Below, piece by piece: positions 9,212-18,745 of a stretch of 64,000 nt of DNA. Position numbers and translations under genes: made by a program. A model generated the notes under the pieces. The model had not been told where the DNA came from. It searched no databases and worked only from the letters and a program-made list of their open reading frames with translations. Origin of the DNA: Chryseobacterium mulctrae (GTDB taxonomy: Bacteria; Bacteroidota; Bacteroidia; Flavobacteriales; Weeksellaceae); NCBI RefSeq assembly GCF_006175945.1, contig NZ_VAJL01000001.1:1798001-1862000 (forward strand), given 5' to 3'. Each line of letters opens with the position of its first letter. Position 1 is the first letter of the stretch.

Positions 9212-11476
9212 TTAAAACTTATAATTGATTTGTGCTGAGAAATTTCTTGGCTGAATCTGATCAATATATCCTCCTCTGAAATAAGAACTATATCCTACTG
9301 AATCAAAGATATTATTAAAGAAGACTCTTAAACCTAATCCGTTTTTCAACTGATAACCGACTTGAGCATCTACGGTTGTGTATTCCGGCATATCAAAAGG
9401 CTTTGTTCCGGCTTCAACACTATTTAAGTGACCTGCAGTAAAAGTTTTCTGAGTCCATTCATCAACCGGACGTTTTCCTACAAAATAAATTCCGGCACCT
9501 ACATCGAGACCATCTAAAACTCCTTGATTGAATTTATAATTCAGCCATCCATTTGCAGTATGCTTAGGAGCATTCATCGGAGCTGAACCGTTTATGTACG
9601 CCGGACTATCTTGATATTGCGCATCTAAATATGCCCATCCAGACATAATTTGTAAGTTGGATAAAATTCTACCTATCAACTCAACTTCTACACCTTTTCT
9701 TCTTAAATTCCCTGCCAAACCGTAAAGAATATTGTTACTATCATCTCTTACGGGTTGATATGCCTGATTTAATATTTGGAATGATAAATTATCCGTATTA
9801 ATGTCAAATAAAGTCACATTAAATCTTAATCTTTCATTAAACCAATCTGATTTAATTCCTGCTTCCCACTGCTTTGTTTGTGAAGCTCCTACATTTCCAC
9901 CTCCCTGCAAAATATTATTTACAGAACGTAGTGATGTTGTTGTCGTATAAGATCCAAAAACATTTACATTTTCAAATGGAGAAACAATAACACCTAATGA
10001 AGGATTCCAAGTGTCTACAATTCGATTTGCTGAACCATTTAGTCTGCTGTATCTGATTCCTAAATGTGCCTTAATATATTTTCCGAAAGACATCACATCC
10101 TGAGCCATCGCACCTATACTTGGAGCTAAGACTGGATTTGATCTTCCCAGATTTTCATAAACTACATTTACAGGAAGTGTATTGGGAATAGAACCATTCA
10201 CTACATCAAAAGTATCTAAAGGATTTGCAGGATAGTTTGTACTTCCAATTTTTGTAGCACGTGCTGTGATTAGATTTTGTGGAGCTATTGAATTTTTATA
10301 AGCATTGTAAGTAACTGCTGAAGTTTCAGTTTCTCGCCAATCAAAACCTACCTGGAATGTGTGGTTGATAAAGCCTGTCTTTACATCCTGACCAATGAAG
10401 TCAAACTGTAAAACTCTGTTTATATCTTCTGACTCAGATTTTCCTATTACCCTTTGTCTTATATTATAATTAGTACCTCCAGTCGGCAATGAAATTGATG
10501 AAGCTTCATTATCGCCATTATTATTTGAGTTGATGAACGCAGCTCTTACCTTAAATTTATCATTAAGTTTTCTTACAGCAGTCGTTGCAAAATTAAAAGT
10601 TTCCGTTTTGTTATAATCGGAAGTATATCCTAGAAATTTTCCTTTCGGCATATGATACAGCGCTTCTATATCACCGGTTGCCGTATTTATTGTACCTCTA
10701 TCTGGAGTTCTGTTATCATTTAGATAATCCATTTCAACATTAATCTCGGTTTTATCATCCGGGCGGTATGTAATTGATGGATTTATATAAATTCTTTCAG
10801 CTCCAACATGAGTTCTGAAAGAATTATTATTTTGATAAGCTCCATTAAATCTTACAGCAACTTTATCATGAGAATCTAAAACTCTCTGAAAATCTACAGT
10901 CGGTCTGTAAAAATCCCAACTTCCGTATCTGAAACCTACATTCGTTTGGTTGATAAACTGAGGACGTTTGGTTACTACATTAATAACTCCACCTGCAGAT
11001 CCCAAACCGTTACCAACACCTTGGCTTATAGCGGCAGAGCCTTTAATAACCTGAATACTTTCTACACCCTGCATATCAGTTATCATTCCTGCAGTACGAA
11101 AATCAGAATCCATTTGCACACCGTTTTTCAGAACAGGAACACCACGATAACCTCTTATAGACATACTTTCATTTGCACCACCATAGCTGGAAAATAAAGT
11201 TACTCCCGGAACATTTTTCGCAACATCCGTCACGGTAAGACCTCCTAATTGCTCGATAACCTTATGTGATACAACTGAAATACTCTGTATTTGATCTCTT
11301 GTTTTTAGAGGCAATCGTGTAATTGCATCTAAACCTTGAGGTTGCTTTTTTTTCTCTCCAAAAAGTTCTACTTCTTCAATCGTGGTTTCTTTTCTGATTG
11401 TATCATTTGCTTTTTGTTGTGCTTTAGAAAAAGCTACTCCCAAAATTAGCAATGAGACAGATACCGTTTTTTTCAT
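9212..11476 (-). CDS. TonB-dependent siderophore receptor
   Basis: A 754-residue outer-membrane receptor from the ATG at 11474-11476 (signal MKKTVSVSLLILGVAFSKAQ). The plug domain spans about 45-190, with DVAKNVPGVTLFSSYGG, SIRGYRG and the GSAGGVINVVTKRP block typical of FhuA/FpvA-type siderophore receptors. The 22-strand barrel follows and ends in the terminal Phe of INYKF. It imports ferric siderophores using TonB-ExbBD energy. An ATG 21 codons upstream is rejected because it precedes the signal peptide. A -7-like TATTTTTG (minus, 11492-11499) and a palindrome at 11534-11545 lie upstream. Confidence 0.92.
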   Translation of the reverse strand: MKKTVSVSLLILGVAFSKAQQKANDTIRKETTIEEVELFGEKKKQPQGLDAITRLPLKTRDQIQSISVVSHKVIEQLGGLTVTDVAKNVPGVTLFSSYGGANESMSIRGYRGVPVLKNGVQMDSDFRTAGMITDMQGVESIQVIKGSAAISQGVGNGLGSAGGVINVVTKRPQFINQTNVGFRYGSWDFYRPTVDFQRVLDSHDKVAVRFNGAYQNNNSFRTHVGAERIYINPSITYRPDDKTEINVEMDYLNDNRTPDRGTINTATGDIEALYHMPKGKFLGYTSDYNKTETFNFATTAVRKLNDKFKVRAAFINSNNNGDNEASSISLPTGGTNYNIRQRVIGKSESEDINRVLQFDFIGQDVKTGFINHTFQVGFDWRETETSAVTYNAYKNSIAPQNLITARATKIGSTNYPANPLDTFDVVNGSIPNTLPVNVVYENLGRSNPVLAPSIGAMAQDVMSFGKYIKAHLGIRYSRLNGSANRIVDTWNPSLGVIVSPFENVNVFGSYTTTTSLRSVNNILQGGGNVGASQTKQWEAGIKSDWFNERLRFNVTLFDINTDNLSFQILNQAYQPVRDDSNNILYGLAGNLRRKGVEVELIGRILSNLQIMSGWAYLDAQYQDSPAYINGSAPMNAPKHTANGWLNYKFNQGVLDGLDVGAGIYFVGKRPVDEWTQKTFTAGHLNSVEAGTKPFDMPEYTTVDAQVGYQLKNGLGLRVFFNNIFDSVGYSSYFRGGYIDQIQPRNFSAQINYKF

Positions 11477-11533
11477 TTCATAAATTTGAAACAAAAATAT
11501 TATTTTTATTAATTCTAAATAAATTATATTAAC

Positions 11534-11545
11534 TGACAATTGTCA
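11534..11545. promoter_or_regulatory. Perfect palindrome upstream of the siderophore receptor
   Basis: TGACAATTGTCA reads identically on both strands and lies about 58 bases ahead of the receptor start codon, upstream of the -7-like box at 11492-11499. Its position suits an operator for an iron or other regulator, but the sequence is not a recognised Fur box. Confidence 0.35.
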
Positions 11546-11613
11546 CTTATGTTAAATTTATGCCAAATTACGCCGCTTTTTTAGAGAATGATCAAAAATA
11601 TATGATCGGAGTT

Positions 11614-12441
11614 TTAATTTACAGGGTATTTTATCGCTTTATCAATCTCGATTGGGTTGTTTTCTCTGAGCATTGCTTTTCTTCTCTCATCAGACATTCC
11701 TTTTAGCTGGTCTAAGCTTTTTATCTGAACACTAGAAACGTAAAAGGTATTTTCAGGATTTGTATTAGACTTAAAGGCTTCCGCGATATCCTGCAGCGGA
11801 TCATTGTAAAGTTCTAACTGTTTTTTTGCAATGACTTTCTCAGTCACGGACAGTGGTTTTTTCCCAGCAAAACTTTCAAGGAATTTGGCTTCATACGTTT
11901 TAGGAAACTTCATACTTTTTGAAAGCTTAAACATAAAGTTATTTTTGTCGTCTTCAATCTCGAAAATCAATCCCGGAAGTCCACGGAATTTGTATGGACC
12001 TTCGCTCAAATTAACATCTTTAGAAAACCATGCGATCCAATTTCTTCCCCCAAAAGTTGTGGTTGCTTTTTGTAATGTATATTGACCATCTACTTTTGTA
12101 TCATTCAGAAGTTTCCAAGTCATCTTGTCTGTTGATTTTAAAGAGAATAAATCATTCAATAAAATCAATGAAGTATTTTCAAAAGAACCTTTTTTTCTAA
12201 TAAGAGCAGGAAGATGATCGTCCCATCTCGATACATGCTGATCTCTAATAATATTTAAAGAATCTGTTTCGGCATAAGAATAAGGATAAAATTTAACATT
12301 ATTAGGATTGACATCCAAGATCATATTTTCGGCAGTCAATTCTGTTGCTGTTGAATCTAATTTGTAGTGAAACTGATAAATGAATCGATGTGTTTGAGCT
12401 GAAATGATTAAAGGAAACAATAATAAAATCAGTTTTTTCAT
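11614..12441 (-). CDS. GLPGLI family exported protein (second copy)
   Basis: A 275-residue protein with signal peptide MKKLILLLFPLIISAQT and the motif FRGLPGLIFEIEDDKN near residue 150. It shares the GxNWIAWFSKDV...GPYKF context with the copy at 7431-8270, where the equivalent is REFIAWYTTEV...GPYVF. Function is unknown in the family. It lies directly upstream of the siderophore receptor on the same strand. A -7-like TATTTTTG (minus, 12456-12463) precedes it. Confidence 0.88.
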   Translation of the reverse strand: MKKLILLLFPLIISAQTHRFIYQFHYKLDSTATELTAENMILDVNPNNVKFYPYSYAETDSLNIIRDQHVSRWDDHLPALIRKKGSFENTSLILLNDLFSLKSTDKMTWKLLNDTKVDGQYTLQKATTTFGGRNWIAWFSKDVNLSEGPYKFRGLPGLIFEIEDDKNNFMFKLSKSMKFPKTYEAKFLESFAGKKPLSVTEKVIAKKQLELYNDPLQDIAEAFKSNTNPENTFYVSSVQIKSLDQLKGMSDERRKAMLRENNPIEIDKAIKYPVN

Positions 12442-12531
12442 ATTTTAATTTTAATCAAAAATATCAATACTATTTGAATTAATATTAATTTATTACTAAA
12501 TATTTAGTTAAAACATTTTTAAAATTTAAAC

Positions 12532-12564
12532 AAAAAAAATCCCTCTTCTTTCGAAAAGGGATTT
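12532..12564 (-). terminator. Intrinsic terminator of the str operon
   Basis: AAATCCCT and AGGGATTT arms (12538-12545 and 12556-12563) close a hairpin. Eight A residues at 12532-12539 give a U-tract on the minus strand. It lies about 60 bases past the rpsJ stop and ends the rpsL-rpsG-fusA-rpsJ transcript before the unrelated genes that follow. Confidence 0.8.
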
Positions 12565-12588
12565 AATATTTAAGGTGTTGCTAAAAAA

Positions 12589-12619
12589 CTTCTGACTTCC
12601 ATCATCCATCTTCCAGCAT
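12589..12619. repeat. GGAAG-family intergenic repeat
   Basis: The minus strand reads TGCTGGAAGATGGATGATGG and then AAGTCAGAAG, a short run of GGAAG/GGATG units. Similar runs lie at 4477-4500, 44857-44921 and 46558-46592. Confidence 0.4.
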
Positions 12620-12624
12620 ATTTA

Positions 12625-12930
12625 TCACACTTTAATTTCAACGTCAACTCCTGAAGGAAGTTCTAATTTCATTAGAGCATCAACAGTTTTAGAAGAAGAA
12701 GAGTAGATATCCATCAATCTCTTGTGAGCTGATAATTGGAACTGCTCTCTTGCTTTCTTGTTTACGTGCGGAGATCTCAACACTGTGAAGATTCTCTTAT
12801 TCGTTGGCAATGGAATTGGTCCGTTTACAACAGCACCAGTAGCCTTTACCGTTTTTACGATCTTCTCAGCAGACTTGTCTACCAAGTTGTAATCGTAAGA
12901 TTTTAGTTTTATTCTGATTCTTTGTGACAT
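12625..12930 (-). CDS. rpsJ: 30S ribosomal protein S10
   Basis: A 101-residue protein starting [20 protein letters not shown], with the family signature [12 protein letters not shown] and the [10 protein letters not shown] block. S10 belongs to the 30S head and also acts in NusB-dependent antitermination. The start at 12928-12930 gives the normal family length; an upstream ATG would add 18 atypical residues. Here S10 ends the str operon instead of being joined to rplC. Confidence 0.97.
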   Translation of the reverse strand: MSQRIRIKLKSYDYNLVDKSAEKIVKTVKATGAVVNGPIPLPTNKRIFTVLRSPHVNKKAREQFQLSAHKRLMDIYSSSSKTVDALMKLELPSGVDVEIKV

Positions 12931-12949
12931 TTCTTGTACTTTAAAAAAA

Positions 12950-15067
12950 TTAACCTTTTGCTTTAGCAATGATATCTTCAGCAACGTTTTGAGGAGTAGC
13001 TTGGTACTTCTCTAATTCCATAGAAGAAGTAGCTCTTCCTGATGAAAGTGTTCTTAGAGTAGTAACATAACCAAACATTTCAGACAATGGAACTGAACCT
13101 TTGATAACAACGGCACCGTTCTTCTCTTCTTGTCCACTGATTGTACCTCTTCTCTTGTTAAGGTCACCAATGATGTTACCCATATATTCTTCCGGAGTTA
13201 CAACCTCCAATTTCATAATAGGCTCCATAATTACTGGCTTAGCAGCACGTCCCGCTTCTTTAAATCCTAATTTAGCAGCTAATTCGAAAGAAAGAGCATC
13301 AGAATCCACCGCGTGGAAAGATCCGTCTTTAAGAGTTACTTTAATACCTTCAACTTCGAAACCAGCCAAAGGACCGTTCTTCATTGCAGCTTTAAAGCCT
13401 TTTTCAATTGCAGGAACAAATTCTCTAGGAACGTTACCACCTTTGATCTCATTGATGAATTCTAAACCAACTTTACCTTCGTCAGCAGGTCCTAGTTCAA
13501 ATACAATATCAGCAAATTTACCTTTACCACCAGATTGTTTTTTGTAAACTTCTCTGTGCTGAGCAACTCTTGTAAGATTTTCTTTATATTCTACCTGAGG
13601 TTGACCTTGGTTAACTTCAACTTTGAATTCTCTTCTCATACGATCTACAATGATATCTAAGTGAAGCTCACCCATACCAGAGATAATCGTTTGTCCTGAA
13701 GCCTCGTCAGTTCTAACCGTAAACGTAGGATCTTCTTCAGCCAATTTAGCTAGAGCGTTACCCATTTTATCTTGGTCAGCCTTAGTTTTAGGCTCAACAG
13801 CGATACCAATTACCGGATCAGGGAAAACCATCGATTCTAGAACGATTGGGTTTTTCTCGTCACACATAGTATCACCAGTTTTGATAGATTTGAAACCTAC
13901 AGCAGCACCAATATCACCAGCTTCAATATATTCTACTGGGTTTTGCTTGTTAGCGTGCATCTGATAGATTCTAGAGATTCTTTCTTTATCTCCTGAACGA
14001 GTGTTCAAGATATAAGAACCTGCATCTAGTCTTCCAGAGTAAGCTCTGAAGAATGCCAATCTTCCTACGAAAGGATCGGTAGCAATCTTAAATGCCAATG
14101 CAGAGAAAGGTTCGTTTACGTCTGGCTTTCTGAAAATTTCAGCATCAGTTCTTGGGTCAGTACCTTTGATATCATCTTTATCCAATGGAGAAGGCAAGTA
14201 TTTACATACTGCATCCAACATAAACTGTACTCCTTTGTTCTTAAATGAAGAACCACAAGTCATTGGGATAATAGATAAATCGATAGTAGCTTTTCTAAGA
14301 GCTTCGTTGATTTCGTCTTCAGAGATTGAATCTGGATCTTCGAAGAATTTCTCCATCAAAGTATCATCATAATCTGCAACAGCCTCAACTAATTTCTCTC
14401 TATATTCTAGAACTTCATCTTTCATGTCTTCTGGAATTGGAACTACCTCGAAAGTAGCACCTTGTCCAGCTTCATCCCAGATGATCGCTCTGTTTTTAAT
14501 TAAGTCTACAACACCTTTGAAATCTTCTTCAGCACCGATTGGTAAAACGATAGGAACTGCGTTTGATCCTAACATTGTCTTAACCTGGTTTACCACGTTA
14601 AGGAAGTCAGCACCTTGTCTGTCCATTTTGTTTACAAATCCCATTCTTGCAACTTTGTAGTTGTCAGCAAGTCTCCAGTTTGTTTCAGACTGAGGCTCTA
14701 CTCCATCTACTGCAGAGAATAAGAATACCAACCCATCCAATACTCTCAAAGATCTGTTTACTTCTACTGTGAAGTCAACGTGTCCCGGTGTATCGATGAT
14801 GTTGAAGTGGTAAGGCTTAGTATCAGCTAAAGGTTTTCCTTGGTCTGTTGGAAAGTTCCAAGAACAAGTAGTTGCAGCAGAAGTAATAGTAATACCTCTT
14901 TCTGCTTCCTGCTCCATCCAGTCCATTGTAGAAGCACCATCGTGAACTTCACCAATTTTGTGGTTTACACCTGTATAGAATAAAATTCTTTCTGTAGTGG
15001 TAGTTTTACCAGCATCAATGTGCGCAGCAATACCAATATTTCTTGTAAATTTAAGATCTCTACCCAT
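12950..15067 (-). CDS. fusA: Elongation factor G
   Basis: A 705-residue translational GTPase. The P-loop AHIDAGKTT (residues 15-23), switch region [19 protein letters not shown] and the NKMD guanine-specificity motif are all present, followed by domains II-V of normal length. It drives ribosome translocation. It sits between rpsG (6-base gap) and rpsJ (19-base gap), the standard str order. Confidence 0.98.
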   Translation of the reverse strand: MGRDLKFTRNIGIAAHIDAGKTTTTERILFYTGVNHKIGEVHDGASTMDWMEQEAERGITITSAATTCSWNFPTDQGKPLADTKPYHFNIIDTPGHVDFTVEVNRSLRVLDGLVFLFSAVDGVEPQSETNWRLADNYKVARMGFVNKMDRQGADFLNVVNQVKTMLGSNAVPIVLPIGAEEDFKGVVDLIKNRAIIWDEAGQGATFEVVPIPEDMKDEVLEYREKLVEAVADYDDTLMEKFFEDPDSISEDEINEALRKATIDLSIIPMTCGSSFKNKGVQFMLDAVCKYLPSPLDKDDIKGTDPRTDAEIFRKPDVNEPFSALAFKIATDPFVGRLAFFRAYSGRLDAGSYILNTRSGDKERISRIYQMHANKQNPVEYIEAGDIGAAVGFKSIKTGDTMCDEKNPIVLESMVFPDPVIGIAVEPKTKADQDKMGNALAKLAEEDPTFTVRTDEASGQTIISGMGELHLDIIVDRMRREFKVEVNQGQPQVEYKENLTRVAQHREVYKKQSGGKGKFADIVFELGPADEGKVGLEFINEIKGGNVPREFVPAIEKGFKAAMKNGPLAGFEVEGIKVTLKDGSFHAVDSDALSFELAAKLGFKEAGRAAKPVIMEPIMKLEVVTPEEYMGNIIGDLNKRRGTISGQEEKNGAVVIKGSVPLSEMFGYVTTLRTLSSGRATSSMELEKYQATPQNVAEDIIAKAKG

Positions 15068-15073
15068 TTCAGA

Positions 15074-15550
15074 TTAGAATTTAAAGTGTGAGAAAGCTTT
15101 GTTAGCTTCCGCCATTTTGTGAGTATCAGATTTCTTCTTGTAAGCAGCACCTTCTTCTCTTGAAGCGGCAACTACTTCATTAGCCAATTTCAAAGCCATA
15201 GACTTATCATTTCTCTTTTTAGAGTAGCTAATTAACCATTTCATTGCCATAGAAATTTTTCTATCAGCTCTGATTGGCATAGGAATCTGGAAGTTTGCTC
15301 CACCTACTCTTCTAGAACGTACTTCTACGTGAGGCATAACGTTAGTTAATGCATCTTTCCAGATTTCAAGGGCAGTCTTTTCAGTTTCTCCTTTTTTAGT
15401 TTCTACGATGTCTAATGCATCATAGAATATTTTGAATGCGATTGACTTCTTACCGTCAAGCATCAAGTTGTTTACGAATCTAGTTACCAATTGATCATTA
15501 AATTTTGGATCTGGTAACAACGGTCTTTTTTTCGCTTTTGTCTTTCTCAT
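15074..15550 (-). CDS. rpsG: 30S ribosomal protein S7
   Basis: A 158-residue protein starting [17 protein letters not shown], with the conserved [11 protein letters not shown] and [15 protein letters not shown] blocks. S7 initiates assembly of the 30S head and in many bacteria regulates the str operon. It lies 23 bases after rpsL and 6 bases before fusA. Confidence 0.98.
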   Translation of the reverse strand: MRKTKAKKRPLLPDPKFNDQLVTRFVNNLMLDGKKSIAFKIFYDALDIVETKKGETEKTALEIWKDALTNVMPHVEVRSRRVGGANFQIPMPIRADRKISMAMKWLISYSKKRNDKSMALKLANEVVAASREEGAAYKKKSDTHKMAEANKAFSHFKF

Positions 15551-15573
15551 TGTTTCTGTACCTTATTTAATGA

Positions 15574-15987
15574 TTATTTTTTCTTTCCTTTAGCCGGTGC
15601 AGCTGCAGCTTGACCTGGCTTAGGTCTCTTAGCTCCGTACTTAGATCTTCTTTGAGTTCTTCCGCTTACTCCAGCAGTATCTAACGCACCTCTTACGATG
15701 TGGTATCTAACTCCTGGTAAATCTTTTACTCTCCCCCCGCGTACCAATACTATCGAGTGCTCTTGAAGATTATGTCCTTCACCTGGGATATAGGCGTTAA
15801 CTTCTTTACCGTTTGAAAGTCTTACCCTTGCAACTTTTCTAAGTGCAGAGTTAGGTTTCTTAGGAGTGGTAGTATATACTCTCGTACATACACCTCGTCT
15901 TTGTGGACAAGAATCAAGTGCAGCCGATTTACTCTTCTTGGTAAGTGCGACTCTTCCTTTTCTAACTAATTGTTGAATAGTAGGCAT
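15574..15987 (-). CDS. rpsL: 30S ribosomal protein S12
   Basis: A 137-residue protein starting [12 protein letters not shown]. The loop [18 protein letters not shown] contains the Lys at which streptomycin-resistance substitutions commonly occur, and [24 protein letters not shown] is the second conserved loop. The C-terminus has the Ala/Lys-rich tail usual in this phylum. It is the first gene of the str operon, with a strong promoter upstream. Confidence 0.98.
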   Translation of the reverse strand: MPTIQQLVRKGRVALTKKSKSAALDSCPQRRGVCTRVYTTTPKKPNSALRKVARVRLSNGKEVNAYIPGEGHNLQEHSIVLVRGGRVKDLPGVRYHIVRGALDTAGVSGRTQRRSKYGAKRPKPGQAAAAPAKGKKK

Positions 15988-16010
15988 TTAATTGCTTTTA
16001 TTTTAGGGTG

Positions 16011-16041
16011 CAAAAATAATAATAATTTTTTAATTGACAAG
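16011..16041 (-). promoter_or_regulatory. str operon promoter
   Basis: On the minus strand TTG (16038-16040), 19 nt and TATTTTTG (16011-16018) match the Bacteroidota consensus. Transcription should start near 16005, about 18 nt ahead of the rpsL start codon. Confidence 0.75.
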
Positions 16042-16461
16042 TAGTTATGTAGAAATAATAATCTTTATTTAATTTAAACTAACCTTATGATTACCTACAA
16101 TTTACAGCAAACAGAGACATACAACAAATTTTAAAAATTTTTATAGCCTTAAAATACTTTACCCAATTTTACCTTTGACCCATCTATTTTTATTAATTTA
16201 TTACTAATTGATTCAGCCTTAAACATCATAATTATATTTATCTAATCATTAAACACATTTTAAAATCAAACAAATTAATCCTAATTAAATTAAAAAAATT
16301 TACAATAGTTATCTTCTATGAGATCAAGTTGATTTCGGCACAATATTTCCTGCTTAGAAATATCAAAAAATAAACTCATGAAATCATCACCATTTGCTAT
16401 TATAAAGAATAATGGAAATAAGTGTGATTCCATATGACCTTTAAAAATAAATTATATACAT
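16042..16461. other. AT-rich intergenic region between rpsL and dps
   Basis: About 420 bases without an ORF of note. It separates the divergent str operon and dps. An imperfect palindrome ATTATAAAGAATAAT lies at 16399-16413, about 50 bases ahead of dps. It vaguely resembles a PerR-type box, but the AT content makes chance likely. Nothing else was recognised. Confidence 0.4.
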
Positions 16462-16938
16462 ATGAAAAACGCAAACATTATCGGCCTAAAAGAAGCCGAC
16501 TGCCAAAACATTTCAGAAAAACTGAATATCTTACTAGCTAACTATTCTGTATTTTACCAGAATACAAGAGGTTCTCACTGGAATATCAAAGGTGAACAAT
16601 TTTTCACACTGCATCCTAAGTTTGAAGAATTATACAATAGTTTAGTTTTAAAAATAGATGAGATTGCAGAACGTATATTAACTTTAGGAGCAACTCCGGC
16701 GCACAATTATTCAGATTACCTTCAGGTTTCTACCATTAAAGAAAGCAAAGAAGTAAGCGACGGCAATAAAAGTGTAGAGATCATTCTGAATTCTTTCAAA
16801 GTGGTCATCGATTTGCAAAGAGAGCTTTTAGATATTACAGACAAAGCAGGTGATGAAGGTACCAACTCGCAAATGAGCGACTATATTACAGAGCAGGAAA
16901 AAGAAGTCTGGATGTACAATTCTTATTTAGGGAAGTAA
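16462..16938 (+). CDS. dps: Dps-family DNA-protecting ferritin
   Basis: A 158-residue ferritin-like protein. His39, His51, Asp66 and Glu70 have exactly the spacing of the Listeria Dps ferroxidase ligands (H-12-H-15-D-4-E), and SHWNIKGEQFFTLHPKFEE is the family signature. It should form a 12-mer that oxidises ferrous iron with peroxide and stores it, protecting DNA under oxidative stress. It is monocistronic, with a terminator at 16968-17000. The window shows other iron and oxidative-stress genes but no direct link. Confidence 0.93.
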   Translation: MKNANIIGLKEADCQNISEKLNILLANYSVFYQNTRGSHWNIKGEQFFTLHPKFEELYNSLVLKIDEIAERILTLGATPAHNYSDYLQVSTIKESKEVSDGNKSVEIILNSFKVVIDLQRELLDITDKAGDEGTNSQMSDYITEQEKEVWMYNSYLGK

Positions 16939-16967
16939 AAACAAGACAAAAATCATTACAATATTTA

Positions 16968-17000
16968 AAAAATCGTCTTACATTTAGACGATTTTTATTT
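16968..17000 (+). terminator. Intrinsic terminator after dps
   Basis: AAAAATCGTCT (16968-16978) and AGACGATTTTT (16986-16996) form a perfect 11-bp stem with a 7-nt loop, followed by a T-rich run. Confidence 0.85.
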
Positions 17001-17009
17001 TAAATAAAC

Positions 17010-17017
17010 TAAATTTG
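17010..17017 (+). promoter_or_regulatory. -7 promoter box of pncB
   Basis: TAAATTTG matches the Bacteroidota -7 consensus TAnnTTTG. The putative GTG start at 17017 overlaps this box, so translation must begin downstream (17035 or 17044). No clear -33 TTG was found at the expected distance. Confidence 0.5.
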
Positions 17018-17034
17018 TGTTAAAATTACACAAT

Positions 17035-18213
17035 ATGCAACATATGACGTTTAACTCCATTCTAGACAACGATTTCTATAAAATTACCATGCAAAATGCG
17101 GTGGTAAAACTTTTCCCAAGTCAAACTGTAAAATACGAATTTATCAATCGTGGAAAACATCATTTTCCTGAAGGTTTTGATCATGCTTTAAGAGAAACTG
17201 TCAACAAAATGGCAGAGCTGAAACTGACTAAAGATGAGAAAAAGTTTTTAGCTAAAACCTGTCCTTATTTAAACTTACCTTATCTTGATTTTCTAGAAGG
17301 CTATCATTACGATCCATCTGAAGTAAAAATTGTACAAACAGAAAATGATCTATCGGTTACTGTTGAAGGACTTTGGTACCGAACCATTCTTTGGGAAGTT
17401 CCTTTATTGGCTTTGATTAGTGAATTGCATTACGAAATGAATCATATGGAAAGAGATTCTAACGAAACCGTAATGGCAAAAACGCTGGAAAAAGCAGATT
17501 CACTAAACAAGTTGGGAGTTAACTTTGCAGAATTTGGTACAAGAAGAAGACATTCTTATAAAGTACAAAATTTGGTAATGGAAGCTTTAACCCAGAAAAA
17601 GGACTCTACATTTATAGGAAGCTCCAACGTACATTTCGCAATGAAATACGGTGTAAAACCAATTGGAACTCATGCTCACGAATGGTTTATGTTTCACGGA
17701 GCCGAGTTTGGATTTAAAATGGCCAACGAATTAGCCCTTGAACATTGGGTTGATGTTTATCGTGGAGATTTGGGAGTCGCTCTTTCAGACACTTATACCA
17801 CTGATGTTTTCTTCCAGCAATTTGATAAAAAATTCGCAAAACTTTTCGACGGAGTTCGTCACGACAGTGGTGATCCGTTAGAATTTGCCGACAAAACCAT
17901 TGCTCACTACAAACGACATGGGATTAATCCTTTATTTAAATATATTATTTTTTCTGATGCTTTAAATCTTGAAAAAGTAGAAGAAATCACCAATTACTGT
18001 AAAGGAAAAATCGGAGTTTCTTTTGGGATTGGAACCAATCTTACGAATGATGTCGGTTTAAAACCAATGAACATCGTGATGAAACTTATCGGCGTACAAT
18101 CTCTCAACAACGAATGGATTCCTACCGTAAAACTTTCTGATGAACATGGAAAATACACTGGTGATCCAAAAATGATTGAACTTGCAAAAGAGTTTTTGAG
18201 GATTAAAGATTAA
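17035..18213 (+). CDS. pncB: Nicotinate phosphoribosyltransferase
   Basis: A protein of about 392 residues that joins nicotinate and PRPP to give nicotinate mononucleotide in NAD salvage. Seen here are the N-terminal LDNDFYKITMQNAV, EFGTRRRHSYKVQ (substrate-binding Arg-rich motif), GTHAHEWFMFHGAEF and the PRPP-site region GVRHDSGDPLEFADK. Length is normal for the PncB branch. The start at 17035 is chosen because the upstream in-frame GTG at 17017 overlaps a -7 promoter box; 17044 is an alternative. A YciI-like gene follows 12 bases downstream. Confidence 0.95.
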   Translation: MQHMTFNSILDNDFYKITMQNAVVKLFPSQTVKYEFINRGKHHFPEGFDHALRETVNKMAELKLTKDEKKFLAKTCPYLNLPYLDFLEGYHYDPSEVKIVQTENDLSVTVEGLWYRTILWEVPLLALISELHYEMNHMERDSNETVMAKTLEKADSLNKLGVNFAEFGTRRRHSYKVQNLVMEALTQKKDSTFIGSSNVHFAMKYGVKPIGTHAHEWFMFHGAEFGFKMANELALEHWVDVYRGDLGVALSDTYTTDVFFQQFDKKFAKLFDGVRHDSGDPLEFADKTIAHYKRHGINPLFKYIIFSDALNLEKVEEITNYCKGKIGVSFGIGTNLTNDVGLKPMNIVMKLIGVQSLNNEWIPTVKLSDEHGKYTGDPKMIELAKEFLRIKD

Positions 18214-18225
18214 AAACATTTAAGT

Positions 18226-18735
18226 ATGATGAAAAATTTATTTCTACTTAGCGGAATTATATTCACTTTAATCTCCTGCTCTATTCAAACCAAAGCTCAA
18301 GATGGTAAACCCGGAAAAGACGGAACTTCTGGTGTTTCAAAAATAGGTTTCAACCAAAAACTGGCAGATTCTTTAGGAGCAGATAAATATGGGATGAAAG
18401 CTTACACCATCGTAATGTTGACAACCGGCTCAGCAAAAATTGATGATAAAGAGAAAAAAGCAGAATTAATGAAAGGCCACATGACCAACATCGGAAAATT
18501 AGCCGATGAAGGAAAAATTATTGTAGCCGGACCGTTCTTAGAAAAGAATAAAGAAAACTACCGCGGAATGTTTATCTTCAACACCAAGTCAAAAGAAGAA
18601 GCCGAATCTTGGGTAAAAACTGATCCCGCCGTTGCGGCCGGAATTTTCAGTTATGAAATATTTCCTTGGTACGGTTCCGCAGCTTTGCCTTTGTACTTGA
18701 AACATCATGATGAAATTTCGAAAGAAAATCCTTAA
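18226..18735 (+). CDS. YciI-like domain lipoprotein
   Basis: A 169-residue protein with a lipoprotein signal (LISC, Cys18) followed by a Gly/Lys linker. The C-terminal 110 residues match the YCII-related fold: AYTIVMLTTGS, then MKGHMTNIGKLADEGKIIVAGPF with the conserved His and Gly-Pro, and a final Trp-containing segment ESWVKTDPAV. YciI-like proteins are small dimeric alpha-beta barrels of mostly unknown function. This one is exported. It lies 12 bases after pncB and could be cotranscribed. Confidence 0.82.
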   Translation: MMKNLFLLSGIIFTLISCSIQTKAQDGKPGKDGTSGVSKIGFNQKLADSLGADKYGMKAYTIVMLTTGSAKIDDKEKKAELMKGHMTNIGKLADEGKIIVAGPFLEKNKENYRGMFIFNTKSKEEAESWVKTDPAVAAGIFSYEIFPWYGSAALPLYLKHHDEISKENP

Positions 18736-18745
18736 ATCTTTTTCG

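Noticed and set aside
16399..16413. PerR-like box ahead of dps
   Set aside because: ATTATAAAGAATAAT is imperfect and the spacer is very AT-rich, so chance is likely. Noted only in the region entry.
17017..17034. GTG start of pncB at 17017
   Set aside because: It overlaps the -7 promoter box, so it is probably not transcribed.
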